DNA of 64,000 nucleotides from NCBI GenBank assembly GCA_016630905.1, contig WBMQ01000009.1:372001-436000 (forward strand). Direction: 5' to 3'. Below are positions 48,382-59,049 of this stretch, in pieces. The stretch is from Capillidium heterosporum. Its lineage: Eukaryota; Entomophthoromycota; Entomophthoromycetes; Entomophthorales; Capillidiaceae. A program made the translations under genes and the position numbers. The notes beneath the pieces were generated by a model. The model was not told the DNA's origin and ran no database searches. It saw nothing but the letters and a program-made list of their open reading frames with translations. Position 1 is the first letter of the stretch. Each line of letters opens with the position of its first letter.

Positions 48382-49213
48382 CTTTGATAAACTTCATTTT
48401 CCAAAACGATTTCTTTGTCCTTTTGTGATGAGTTCAGAAACCACAAAACTAAGATTCATTGGTTAATTTATAATTAATAGATTTTTATCCCACACATCAA
48501 TTCAATTTAAAACTTTGATATGGGTTGAATCATGATTCTTTTCAATAGGTCTCTTGATCAACTAATGTCAGGCAGTAGCGGTAACTTAAGTAGCTACCAA
48601 GTTGTTACTAAGTTGACACACCAGTGCCTCGCTCTTCACTCTATTTAATTATAGTTTATTAGCCCAAAGGTTTTCTTTGGGCCCGAACTGCGAGGCTACC
48701 GATTTTTATTGAGTAAGATTGTCCTTTTAGAACTTTTGTTTTAAAAGTTAGGATATTCTTTAGTATAAAATCATACATCTTTATGTTCAAATATAAAACA
48801 AACTATAAAATGGCATACACAAATCTAATGAACCTTTGGTCTTTTATTCCTTCAATATGGTTCTGAGTAGGCTTCGAAATAAAATTATTGAAATATAACG
48901 ATAAGTCTATAGCTACTGTACAATTCTTGTTTTGAGAATAGAAGGTTGAAGATTATCCACTAATACATCAACTACCTGTATATACACTGCCTGGTAATAG
49001 GATAAGCGTCATTGACTTTGAAACTGAAGGGTGTGTTCAACATATACATTTGAGAATTATATTTAAAAGATAATGTGAAATATAAGAGCTTTCAATAGAA
49101 AATAGATACATTATACTATTCCACTTTTAATAAATCAAATACAAATACATATAATAAATATTACCTTCAAATATAAAACGTTATAAACTATACCTATTTT
49201 ATTTACAAAAACC
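48382..49213. other. HEN1 upstream region with a nested hairpin
   Basis: Contains an inverted repeat GCCTCGC (48626-48632) / GCGAGGC (48690-48696) enclosing a perfect hairpin GCCCAAAG-GTTTT-CTTTGGGC (about 48662-48682). No ORF of note. The hairpin is more GC-rich than its surroundings. Confidence 0.5.
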
Positions 49214-49486
49214 TTATTTCTTGAAGCAGTCAAGCATACCAGTCCAGTTGTTACATTTGCTAGAGGAAATATAATTGTAACAGTTGTACTTGTCACCGTT
49301 AGTGATTCATCACTTCTGACTACATCTATCATCTCTTTTGTTATACCATTTATCATTTGAGTTGTTGGCGATGAAGCATTTGTTTAAATTCAAATTACGT
49401 TTGATGTTATAGAACAAAGATCTTAAACTGAACCCAGAGACGGTAGTGATAGTCGTTGCTAAAGCTAGTAGAATGGTATGTTTCAT
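49214..49486 (-). pseudogene. Small secreted cysteine-rich protein, copy C (two in-frame TGA)
   Basis: 91 codons from ATG 49486 to TAA 49214 without frameshift. Signal peptide MKHTILLALATTITTVSG, then FSLRSLFYNIKRNLNLNKCF parallel to copy B. Two adjacent TGA codons stand where the family has the conserved Cys-Trp of QKCW, and the YGWC segment is altered (DKWYN). Downstream the pattern NG.KYNCYNY...KCNNW.GML continues in frame. Best read as a pseudogene by substitution, in contrast to copies A and D, which are broken by extra bases. Confidence 0.65.
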
Positions 49487-49999
49487 TTCGATAGTTAAGT
49501 TTCGTCGAACTTAAAGGCTTTACAGTGGACCTTTTCCCATCTATACGGACCAACGTTTTGATGAATTAGGTTAATTTACCTACCCCAGCACTCCTTCAAT
49601 AAAGGAAAGTATATTAGCGATTGCTATACAATAACAGTATCTTTATAGACATTTGTTGGCTCTATACATGTCAGTTTTCTGCACAAGTCTTGAAAAGGAA
49701 TATCACATATTTTTTTCATCAGTAACTAAATAAGCAACAGGGTATAGTTTGCTATCCTGCTAAAAGTTCCTACAAAACGCCATATCGATTTCAGGAAAAA
49801 CCCACATACTTTTGAACCTGTCGGAAATATCTGTCAGGTTGTCAGATATTATTTTGTTAAATAGTTTTGCGTTTAAACTAGATATATTTAGCTTTTAGCA
49901 AGCTAAAATAAATAAAAACAAACACGTATAAGCCTATAATAAATATATGCTAATAAAGGCATATTTTATATACTGTTTAAAACCCATCTAAGATCAAAA

Positions 50000-50305
50000 C
50001 TAAACTACTTTATTAATTGATTTAACTAAGGAACGATCGAACATACCAGGCCAGTTGTTACATTTACCGGTTGGCAAATAGTCGTAGCAGTCGTACTTGC
50101 CGTTGTTCTCGATCCAACATTTTTGGCTGCAGTTGACACCTTGTGTACACCAGCCGTAGCTTAAGTTGTTGGCGATAAGGCACATGTTCAAGCTCAAGTT
50201 CGAGCTCTGGCTCAAGTGTCGTTTGGCATTGTGATGGAAGGGAGATCGTAAACTGAACCCGGTGATGGTAGAAGCAATTAAGGTTAAAAGGATAGCGAGT
50301 TTCAT
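50000..50305 (-). CDS. Small secreted six-cysteine protein, copy B (intact)
   Basis: 101 aa and the only intact member of the family here. Signal peptide about 1-16 (MKLAILLTLIASTITG), a Lys-Arg at 28-29 that would suit Kex2-type cleavage, then a mature domain with Cys at 42, 53, 59, 63, 73 and 82 in the framework YGWC.QGVNC.QKCW.ENNGKYDC, ending KCNNWPGMFDR. Six cysteines suggest three disulfides. A TATAAAAG lies at 50340-50347 on the minus strand, about 35 bp before the start. No known family was recognised; secreted and possibly host- or competitor-directed by inference only. Sits within a row of related genes (copies C, B and D) mixed with OYE relics. Confidence 0.85.
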   Translation of the reverse strand: MKLAILLTLIASTITGFSLRSPFHHNAKRHLSQSSNLSLNMCLIANNLSYGWCTQGVNCSQKCWIENNGKYDCYDYLPTGKCNNWPGMFDRSLVKSINKVV

Positions 50306-50339
50306 TTTGAGTTGACAAGCTTTGTATTCTCCTCACCAG

Positions 50340-50347
50340 CTTTTATA
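50340..50347 (-). promoter_or_regulatory. TATA box of secreted protein copy B
   Basis: TATAAAAG on the minus strand, about 35 bp before the start codon at 50305. Confidence 0.55.
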
Positions 50348-50581
50348 TTAGTAAAGTTTATATTTTTATTACATTTTGGCATGTCTTACCTTATTGAGCT
50401 TCTATTTCAATTGCAACAAAATGCTTTTGATAATTTATGGTAATTTCATTTGTGACTATGCTATAAAGGGCAAACTTCATTCTATTTACATTAATTTCGA
50501 AAAGACTATATAGTGTAAAACATAACTGCAATTAACAACTAAAGACCGATAACAATATAACACCTATATTAATTTCAAGTT

Positions 50582-51240
50582 AATTCTTTATCTTGGGAGA
50601 GTTGGTAGTTTGTATAACCAATGTCCCACCTAGTCTGATCATAGAGATATAAGGTAGTATAATCGCAAAGGGTAGGTTTGCGATTGTTATACAATCTTTT
50701 GGAGATGCAATCCCTACTGATTACTATAACGCTGATTATATCATCATTGATCAAATTTTTGGAATCTTTGATTTTTACGCTGTTGTTCAAAACCATTTTA
50801 GGGCCTCTATTACTTTGCCCAACTACAAAATGTCGTACTTGAGTAGTAAATAAATTGAATGTAGCCAAACTATCTGTAACTCAACTGTCGAATCAAATAT
50901 GAGCAAGTATTCATGAGAAGTTGAAGGTACAATTTCTTCAAATCGTAACCGCTAGGACGACTTGGTATTGACATTTTCTTTAGAAAGCACCTATAAAAAT
51001 TGGTCGATAACCTCTAAGCCAAACTTGGCTTACTTTTCGATGCCACCATAATAATCATCGATACGATATTGGAATAGGATTCTAAAAATTGATTGCTTAA
51101 GTGGTCGTTAGCATTATAAAGCTTTATACCATCAAACCCAGCTAATTTGATGTCTTTAGCTTCTTTTCTAAATATCTAGATGTATTTCTCTGGATCTTTG
51201 ATTGTCCTAAGCATGCACCTTCTTTGTGATCTTCCAATCA
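50582..51240 (-). pseudogene. OYE relic R4 (C-terminal two thirds)
   Basis: From about 51235 leftward: DPEKYI, FRKEAKDIKLAGFDGIKLYNAND, NQFLES, then after a deletion the C-terminal frame MATFNLFTTQVR (from 50868) with GPKMVLNNSVKIKDSKNLINDD, VISRDCISKRLYNNRK and GYTNYQ. The middle barrel (SYGGSIENRARF to GYIQL) is largely lost and the N-terminal third is missing. Same orientation as the OYE gene at 55527-56655. Confidence 0.75.
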
Positions 51241-51505
51241 TCGACCTAATCCAGCTTCTATATTTGATATGCATGGCTGTACTAATAAACCTACAGCTTT
51301 AAGCACTTAAAATGGACAAGGGTAGTATATAAAAAGTATACTTAGTTTTATGGACAAAGAGTTAAATTAATACTACTTCAAAACTGCAATAGTAAATATT
51401 ATATATAAATTTTATTAAATAAACATCAGGTATAAAACACGTGCTTTAATAGTTTATTTCAGTAAGTATACTAGATAAGATACATGAGATCTGGAAGCCA
51501 AAAGA

Positions 51506-51761
51506 TTAGATCTTGCAACGGTCGAACATTCCAGGCCAGTCGTCACATCTACCCGAAGGCAGATAGTCGTAACAGTCGTACTTTCCATTACTAAAAATCC
51601 AACACTTTTGGCTACATTCAGCCCCGTCATAGCACCAGCCGTACCCGTAGTTACCAGGCGATGAGGCATTTGCTGAGGTCGTAATGCTGAATACCTGCTG
51701 ATACTAAATGGGAGGAAGTCAGTAGGGTGGTTGCGGATATGAGAAAAGTGGCGAATTTCAT
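51506..51761 (-). CDS. Small secreted six-cysteine protein, copy D (one +1 frameshift)
   Basis: ATG at 51761 gives the signal peptide MKFATFLISATTLLTSSHLVSA, close to copy A. The first frame reaches the KCLIA segment; one extra base at about 51656 (GCC T GGT, producing TGG TAA in frame zero) shifts it. The remaining frame then carries YGYGWC, the GKYDCYDY segment and DWPGMFDR to TAA at 51506. All six cysteines of the family are present across the two frames. A TATA-like TATATAAAG precedes it on the minus strand near 51822. Confidence 0.7.
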
Positions 51762-52589
51762 TTTTATTATTCTAATTTTATTATTGATTTATCTAGTTTG
51801 TTTAGCTTGATAACTCCTTTATATAGTTTCTAGACAGGTGGCTATAAATTGTAATCCATATATAATTGATACACTATGCTAATCTATATGCGCCTTCCAG
51901 CTATAATGTAAAAAAGTAATTAGTGATATTTGCAAAGTATGGTAGATTTAAATTGACATTTTCAAAAATATTTGAGCATGAACTTTCTAGGTTTCGAATC
52001 AATTTTGAAGGAGACAGCTGATGGGCAAGTCGATAGCCATCAAACTCTAGATATAAGTAGACATGGAAAGCATCCTTTGTAATTGTATATTTTAATATCG
52101 GTTTTTTCTTTTTATGGGTGACATGTACCTAATACAACTTAGTATACTGGATATCGATGACTAAACTTTGTTTATTGATTAAAATTGTCTTTATTAGTCA
52201 ATATTTTATTTGAAACAAACACTTTTTTATAGAATGTTGTATGTAGTTTTCGATCAGAGTGACAAGTTGTATCGGATTTTAAGCAATTAAATCAAGGTGT
52301 TGAAGGTATGGTTATAAAATTGGCTTAATAGTAAGCCTTCTCATACAATATAAATTTATTTATTGTCACCTCTATCGAAGTATAATCCTTAATTATTAAT
52401 GAATTTATAATTGATATAGCCGACCTCCCACCATTATCATTTTTAAGATAGAAAATCTTGGGATTGTACATATCCAATTTCAAGTCATTAAAACATTTTG
52501 GATAGCTGAATTAGAAATGAAGTTTCTACCAAAAACTACGGCACTAACAACATTCCTTTTCAACTCGCCTTTTCGCTTCAGCAACTTGA
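51762..52589. other. Intergenic with unrecognisable OYE tail remains
   Basis: AT-rich. The C-terminal end of relic R3 fades out near 52560; nothing else recognised. Confidence 0.4.
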
Positions 52590-53451
52590 ACATCGCTATT
52601 CAAAAATATTGAGACAATTTATAACTTTGGTGAGATCCGAGATATCAATCTCCAAACCTCGGTTGGTAAGATAGAAAGCAGGTGCGTATTGAACGAGTTG
52701 AATATGTTCAATTTGACGTATATTTAACTGCTGAATGAAATAGATGTAGGCATTCAGTAGAAGCTGTTTAGCAAGCTCACTAATGTCATTGTAGCCACCC
52801 GATGGTGATAACTTGGTGCTTACTTGATCCTTTGGGAAGACTCAGAGGAAGCTATCGATAGCTCTTAAACTAAACCGAATTCAGTTTTCAATACTATCGC
52901 TGTAGTTATTAGTACGATGGTTGGAAAGGGATTCCAAGAACTGGTTCATGTCATTGAAACCGGCAAATTTTGCATTTTCAGCAGCTTTTTGGTATAGTTG
53001 AATGTATTACTTATGATCTTCGATAGCAGTAGGTAAAAAATGGCCAAGCTGACCTTCGAAGGTTCTAAACTTACCGACATTGACACGAATGATCAGAGGG
53101 CGCAGGTGGTGGTACACCATTGCTGAGAAGTTAATTGTCCCCTCTACTGATATGCCAAAGTTGAACAAAGATTGAATCGCCTTGAGCATGGATTTTATCA
53201 GTAACTTTCTTCCACTCTTCGACTTGCTCTTTAGAATTTGGGCGTATTTTGTCATTCGATATCCTGATTTTCTATTAGAATTACTTTGGAAGAGATTAGT
53301 CCATTTGAACTACGTTGTTAATAGTACTTGACGTGGATGAAGCTAAATACCCTTCCTCAGCTACGAGTTAGGAATACCATTAACACGTAGTTCTTTAAGA
53401 TTGGATTACCTAGCTGTAAAAGTTTCTGAAAGTGTTGCTGGTTGCTGTCAT
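52590..53451 (-). pseudogene. OYE relic R3
   Basis: The start at 53451 (MTATSNTF) resembles the intact minus-strand OYE (MTATKSSNN). Ordered pieces follow: VEEWKKVTDKIHAQG, VPPPAPS, GKFRTFEGQLGHFLPTAIEDHK (open 53007-53255), KAAENAKFAGF. An internal deletion removes the HNANGY active-site segment, then FLESLSNHRTNNYS, RFSL.AIDSFL.VFPKDQ and SPSGGYNDI continue, then LLNAYIYFIQQLN. Homology ends near VINCLNIFE. Many stops and shifts. Confidence 0.8.
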
Positions 53452-54385
53452 ATTTTTTTGAAGTTTGAACCATTAAATGTTATTTTTCTTTATACTCTAA
53501 GCTAGTTAAAACCATAATTTGACTTTGTATATAGGCTTATGAAGATATATATGGCTGTAACTTCACTTTTCAATAGAAAATCTGACTTTTAGTTTCCTTA
53601 TTCTTGACAATTTGTAGTCCTGAATGATTCCATCCAATCTATTTTTGATTATTAAGAAATTGAGCTTAACTTATTGGCTGTATTTTACTAGATTTACATG
53701 CCAATTACAAATGCAGCTACTTCAAATAGCTCCAATAACTCCACTCTTTACGACGCTTTTATAGGCTATATTTTACCCATTATCCTATCTACCCCATGGT
53801 TTACTAATGAAAGATCTGTGTTAATGCATGTTCATCTGGAGTTACGACTATAAGATAGTACAAATAGTTTCCATTCCGGTCTAATGGAGCTATAAACTTG
53901 GCGCACCGTACATCTTTCGGACTTTCGGTATGCTGTCTAGTAGTTTAAAGTCTTAATAAGTAATTTTTTTCAAGCTTTCAACATAGGCATATTGTAAAGA
54001 ACTTCATAAAAGCATTATACATAATTTCGATTTTATAGTTGCTCTAAAATGTTGAAAATTAAACTAAAAATTACGTAACATTGACAATTGATAGGAATCT
54101 AGTACTTGGAAAGAATATCCAAAGTTAAACACTATTAAGAATCTTATACTTCCACATTTGAGGTGGCATCATACCCTTAGCTTATCTATTTAATTTGGTA
54201 ATATATTCTTTTTGAGCTATGTTGATGGGGGATTTGATCAAAAATGCATTTCAGATTGCAATACTGGAGGGTATAGCTGGTCTAAGCAACTAAATTAATT
54301 TCCATCTAAAAGAATTGAGGTATAAAAGTTGTAAGCACCAAATTTCTCGGTTTGTTCTTTTTATTTCGACAAATCTATCAATATC
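53452..54385. other. Intergenic, relic R3 to protease relic
   Basis: Divergent spacing between a minus-strand OYE relic and a plus-strand protease relic. A TATAAAAG at about 54321 is the likely former TATA box of the latter. Nothing else seen. Confidence 0.4.
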
Positions 54386-55133
54386 ATGAAATTCAGTACC
54401 TTTGTCCTAATTTCTTTGACCATTGGTACCTAAGCTTTAACTCCAAATCACTTGAGATAAAAAGTGGTTAAGGCACTCTTTAATCAAGTATAGGTACCTA
54501 CTCATGATCTCTATAAAGCTAAACGGCAACCACGTCTGTAGAGCCTCCATTATAAAACTCTCATATATAATAACGATTGCCCTATGTCAGCTACAATCGT
54601 ATCAATATACAATTGACTACCACCGCCACAGCCTAGCCTTGTTAGATCTTCAAGAAAGGGATACTTTCATCTCAGTAAACTCTATTATCAGGCATCCTCT
54701 GTTTAAATTAGGTGACATCACCTACAACGTTATCATCCTCAAGTTAGCTAGTCCAGCTTCTGGCACAACTAGTGATCTGGCCTTAGACGACGATTTTTTG
54801 ATTAAATTAGGCCATAACCCCGACTTCTCTTTAGGTTGGAATTTGACTCTTTCAAGTGCAAGATCTTTGATCAAAATTCTACGTAAAGTTGTGCAGCCAA
54901 CTGTTGGGAATTCGATCTGTGCAGGTGGCTTGTTTTTAATAGTCAATCGGCAGCTCAAAATCGGCTTCCAAATATACGCTGGTAACTCTACCACCCGAAA
55001 TTTATATACCTGGTGATGAGGAGATCCTCTAATTGATTTGTGGAGTAATAAAACCAATTTGATCGATATCGCCTCTTATGTACGTACCCTGCAAGAGTGC
55101 TATCCACCTTACTTTATTCGTCAAAATGAGTGA
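54386..55133 (+). pseudogene. Trypsin-like (S1) serine protease relic
   Basis: ATG 54386 begins a signal peptide (MKFSTFVLISLTIGT) stopped by TAA. Then the frame from 54504 shows NHVCRASIIKLSYIITIALC, corresponding to the S1 CGGSLI....ITAAHC segment; the catalytic His is lost. SVNSIIRHPLFKLGDITYNVIILKLASP corresponds to the Asp-containing DIALLKL segment, also altered. LGWNLTLSS, LRKVVQPTV, SICAGG and, after a shift near 55012, GDPLIDLW (the GDSGGPL region without Ser) follow. It continues to a C-terminus with IASYVRTLQEC and TGA at 55131. All three catalytic residues are missing, so it is a dead secreted protease gene. Confidence 0.72.
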
Positions 55134-55526
55134 CTTCAAGGCTTGGATTGAAGCAATAGTTAACTAGTCTTTACATGACATTTATTAACTTTTGATTAAA
55201 TTAACTGTGTACGTATTTGGACATGAGTTTTTCAATATTAGGCACAATAGACTAAATCAAAGCTTCTTATAACTCACCTTGACCTCACTATGAAACTTTC
55301 AAAGTCATGAGAAACTCTACACTATAGGTACAAATTATAATTTATAATGGTAAGTTTGCAACATCAGCTAAATTGTCAAAGATATAAGCATTTAGATTAG
55401 ATTCGTTACTTTGCTCGATGCTATACAGCTTCTAGTATTAGTAAGATCGAAGCGTAAGACTCGTAAAGATATGTAGACTTAATTCCAAAGGCAAAGAATA
55501 TATATAGCCTATAATTAAACACTTCA
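55134..55526. other. Intergenic, protease relic to minus-strand OYE
   Basis: Convergent 3' ends; AT-rich, nothing recognised. Confidence 0.4.
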
Positions 55527-56655
55527 CTATAAATCATTACTCTCAAATTTCCTATAGTCGGTATATCCAATCTCCCTTTTTCCCGAAGGATGTGGATATG
55601 ACTTCAAGTAATCGAAAGGGATAAGTTCCAAGTTGTTAAATAATCGTTCCACCAAATCAGGATTAGGTATATAACTTCGACCGTAGACAATAGCATCAAT
55701 AATACCCTCCTTGACCCAAGCCTCCGCATCTTCAACGTTGACGCCACCATTTAAAAAGACTTTGGGACCGTTGATTACCTTTACTAGATCGAAGATATCA
55801 ATATCGGTACCTCTTTTCTCAATATCTTTTTCAGGTATATATTGAGAAAGTTGGATGTAACCGATCTGGCGCAAATTCAACTGCTGGATGAAGTAGGTGT
55901 AGGTATCTAATAGAAGTTGTTTGGGTTCGCCCATATCGTTACCACCACCGGATGGGGATAGTTTAACGCCTACAAGTTCCTTAGGGTAGACCTGTAACAG
56001 TTGGTCAATGATTTCTAAACTGAATCGGGCCCGATTTTCGATACTTCCGCCGTATAAGTCGGTACGTATGTTGGAGTGACTTTCCAAAAACTGGTTGGGA
56101 AGGTACCCGTTGGCATTCTGAAGTTCAACACCGTCGAAGCCAGCTAGCTTGGCATTCTCAGCTGCTTTTCGGAAAAGTTGGGCGTAAACCTTAGGATCTT
56201 CAATTTCCCTAGGCGTACTGTATCCAGGCTGACCTGGCAAAGTGCGAAACTTACCACCGTTGGCTCGTATAGCAGATGGGGCTGGGGGTGGTACGTTGCC
56301 ATTTAAAAGTTCGTGAGCTGCTCGACCAGTATGCCACAGTTGTGCAAATATTAACCCACCTTTGGCATGGACTTCAGCAGTAACTTTCTTCCAACCTTCG
56401 ACTTGTTCCTGGGTGAAGAGACCGGGTATCTCCATCCATTCGATACCTTGCTTTTCGATTAATATACCTTCGGACAGTATTAAGCCACTGGAACTACGTT
56501 GCCCGTAGTACTTGGCGTTCAAGACATCGGGAATTTGATCCTCGAGCACGAGTAAGCGATGCCATAACTATCCGATTCTTCAGAGTTAAGTCACCTAACT
56601 GTAAAGGTTTCTGGAGGTTGGGGTTGTAGTTGTTGCTGCTTTTGGTTGCTGTCAT
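55527..56655 (-). CDS. OYE-family NADH:flavin oxidoreductase, minus-strand copy 9 (one +1 frameshift)
   Basis: Starts MTATKSSNNYNPNLQKPLQLGD at 56655 (an in-frame ATG at 56736 is not supported by relatives) and ends KFESNDL at 55527, about 376 codons. Motifs: KNRIVMASLTRARG, YYGQRSSSGLILSEG, HAKGGLIFAQLWHTGR, RTDLYGGSIENRARF, VINGPKVFLNGG, VVYGR-like IVYGRSYIPNPDL. The active-site segment reads QNANGYL: the first His of HxxN is Gln, while Asn and Tyr are kept. One +1 break at about 56538 (GGA T CAA) separates the first 44 codons from a clean 340-codon frame. It belongs to a second, inverted OYE group together with relics R3 and R4. Confidence 0.86.
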
Positions 56656-58328
56656 TCCTGTAGCTAGTTTGTTGAGCTTGCAAGCGTCAATGTGAGCTCT
56701 TAAATACTGGTGGCTTACCATTTTCTTGGAATGCATAGCTGGAATTGCAAGATTGAAATGCTAGGTGGATTTTTAGTTACACTTACTGAATGTATAATCC
56801 GATTTCCTAAGCTTAATTCCAATCAACTTTAACTGATATTTAGGAGCTATGTACTTGTTGGGTGATAACTAAAGCAAGTTAAATTGTATACAATGATAGG
56901 TCTATTGGCTAATTTTGAGTATAAGTGATGTGGGGTGTAAAAATTGATTTATAATCGTTATTTGCTTGTCAAATCCCGATAGCTATTGATTCGAGACCAA
57001 TTCAAATATAGACTAAGACATTTGATTGAACTATAGTTCCGATGATGAAGATTATCGGCTGAACAAATAGCTGCTTTAATCCAAAGGCCAAATTGTATAA
57101 ATTTCGGATAAAAAATGACCAAGTGATAGCCTATATAGAAGTTTAGCAACTATATAATTATAGTAAAATATCAACGTACTAGTATCTACCTTATTTAAAA
57201 TGGATTTGAGCCCACTTTATATTCTGTTTAAACACTCTTTACATCTTAATCGAAACAGCAAATTTGTACGAAAAGTAGCACAATATTTAGTCCACCCATT
57301 TAAAATTCGAATGGATTTCCAATGTATTTTGCAAGTTTATTAAAGGAAAAGTTCCATTATTTGAAGCAGTTGAGTTTTGGCCTCACCTTTGTCCTATCCA
57401 TCGTCATTACAATCAAAAATACAGCATAAAAATTTATACTATAGGCCACTCCATACTTGTATAGATTCTTGATTAGATCAAAGTTGAGTTGGGTAACAAT
57501 GATGTACACAAGTAAACTTATATCCAAAATGTAGTTCAAGCTTAGTATAGGTTGTACATCATTTTAGGTGCTTGAACGTAAACTATTAATTTGTAAGCCT
57601 CAGCATATCTTAATAAATGATACAATACGCTATATTTTAAAAATTGTATTGAAAAGTATGATGCTTACCAACAAGTACATTAAAGATATTTTGAAATAGA
57701 TAAAGCTTATAAACTAATTCATGCTGTCGAAATAGTACTATTTACATGACTTACAAAATCTTATTCAATTCAATCTGCGCTTGTTAATATGATAAAGTTT
57801 TGGCTGACTTGACTTCAATATTCTCAACTACGATATGAAGGACATCATAGCTAAGTCAGCTTTGACAAGCTTACTGGACAAAAGTTTAAATGTAATCGAT
57901 TTCTATACTCTTAACCAAGCCTATATATATGTGACTTCAATAAAATTAACCAACTGCCATCAATTTTTATGAATCTTTAGGGACTTTACACTACGGGATA
58001 TAAAGTATTCAACTTGACTTACAACTATATAAACTACTGTATCCATCAGTTGTAGGTATTTGCTTAAAATACGATCCAATATATCTACACTTAGTGTAGT
58101 TTCAAAAGGTAAATTGTAGTAAACTAGTATATTTACAACAATAATATATTTTTGCTATAGGTTTAGTATAGTAGGTTACGATATTAACATATAAAATATA
58201 TAATATAAAATGAAGTTTAAGCACTAAAAATTACTAAAAGCTTCAGATGTCAATAGCTAAACAGCTATAGTGTCCATTTATTTGAATACAGTAAGATAAA
58301 TCTGCTGAGCTTTACTAGTACTTGTAGT
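56656..58328. other. Intergenic
   Basis: About 1.7 kb, AT-rich; two 60-codon minus-strand frames (56958-57149, 57357-57539) have no recognisable features. Nothing supported. Confidence 0.4.
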
Positions 58329-58547
58329 TTATATTGCTCGCATCCCTGCTTTGACAACTCTACGAACCGTCTTACTGGTCGCTACCTTCTTTATGGCACT
58401 TTTAATCCTTCCGCCAACGCTACTTTTCTTACCACCACCTCCACTTCGCACACCACTTGTTACTTTTCGAACTTGTAACGGAGTGTAACTTTGACCAGCA
58501 ACGACTACGAGTAAAGTGCTTAGTATTAAATAGATAGACAGCTTCAT
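58329..58547 (-). CDS. Small secreted cationic peptide precursor, 72 aa
   Basis: Signal peptide about 1-18 (MKLSIYLILSTLLVVVAG). The mature 54 residues contain about 14 Lys/Arg, no Asp or Glu and no Cys. A Gly-rich hinge SGGGGKK (about 35-41) is followed by a segment GRIKSAIKKVATSKTVRR and VVKAGMRAI that could form a cationic amphipathic helix. A TATATATA on the minus strand (about 58592-58599) lies about 45 bp before the start. Composition resembles membrane-active antimicrobial peptides, but no family is recognised. Intact, in better codon usage than the surrounding DNA. Confidence 0.75.
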   Translation of the reverse strand: MKLSIYLILSTLLVVVAGQSYTPLQVRKVTSGVRSGGGGKKSSVGGRIKSAIKKVATSKTVRRVVKAGMRAI

Positions 58548-59049
58548 TTCAAATGATATTTGGTTTGATTGACTAGGTAGGTCTTTACCGATATATATAC
58601 TCTTTCAAAGTAAAAGTATTTAGTAGGTAGGGTTCCGAAATAGTAGAAATATTTAAAGAAATCGATATTTAGAAGTTATTGGCCGATTCCAATTAATATT
58701 TTAATTGGAAAGCTTAAAAAACCAATATGCACTAGTTGACTAAATTTATATAAGTCCGTGCGATTTAATTTAGATATAGGAGGTATACTATAGCTTATTA
58801 CTTTAAGAATTCTAAATTATATATGTTTAGAACGTATATATTAGATTTCTATTCAATCAATGAAATTTCCGATTAACTAGCCAAAATCCATATGACCGAA
58901 TTCTATAGAATTACAATAATGCAATCTTCAAAATTTTAGAATGAGCTGATGTCATTTCAGGATTTTACTAAGCTTGATGAAAATCGTTGAAGCTGCCAAA
59001 CTACCAAATTTCAACCTGATCAATCTTCAGCAGCTTTCAGTGAGTTTCT
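58548..59049. other. Divergent promoter region, cationic peptide and PRP4
   Basis: AT-rich 0.5 kb between two divergently read genes; contains the peptide TATA box. No recognisable PRP4 promoter motif. Confidence 0.45.

Noticed and set aside
54722-55057. Minus-strand 111-codon ORF
   Set aside because: Antisense shadow of the S1 protease relic.
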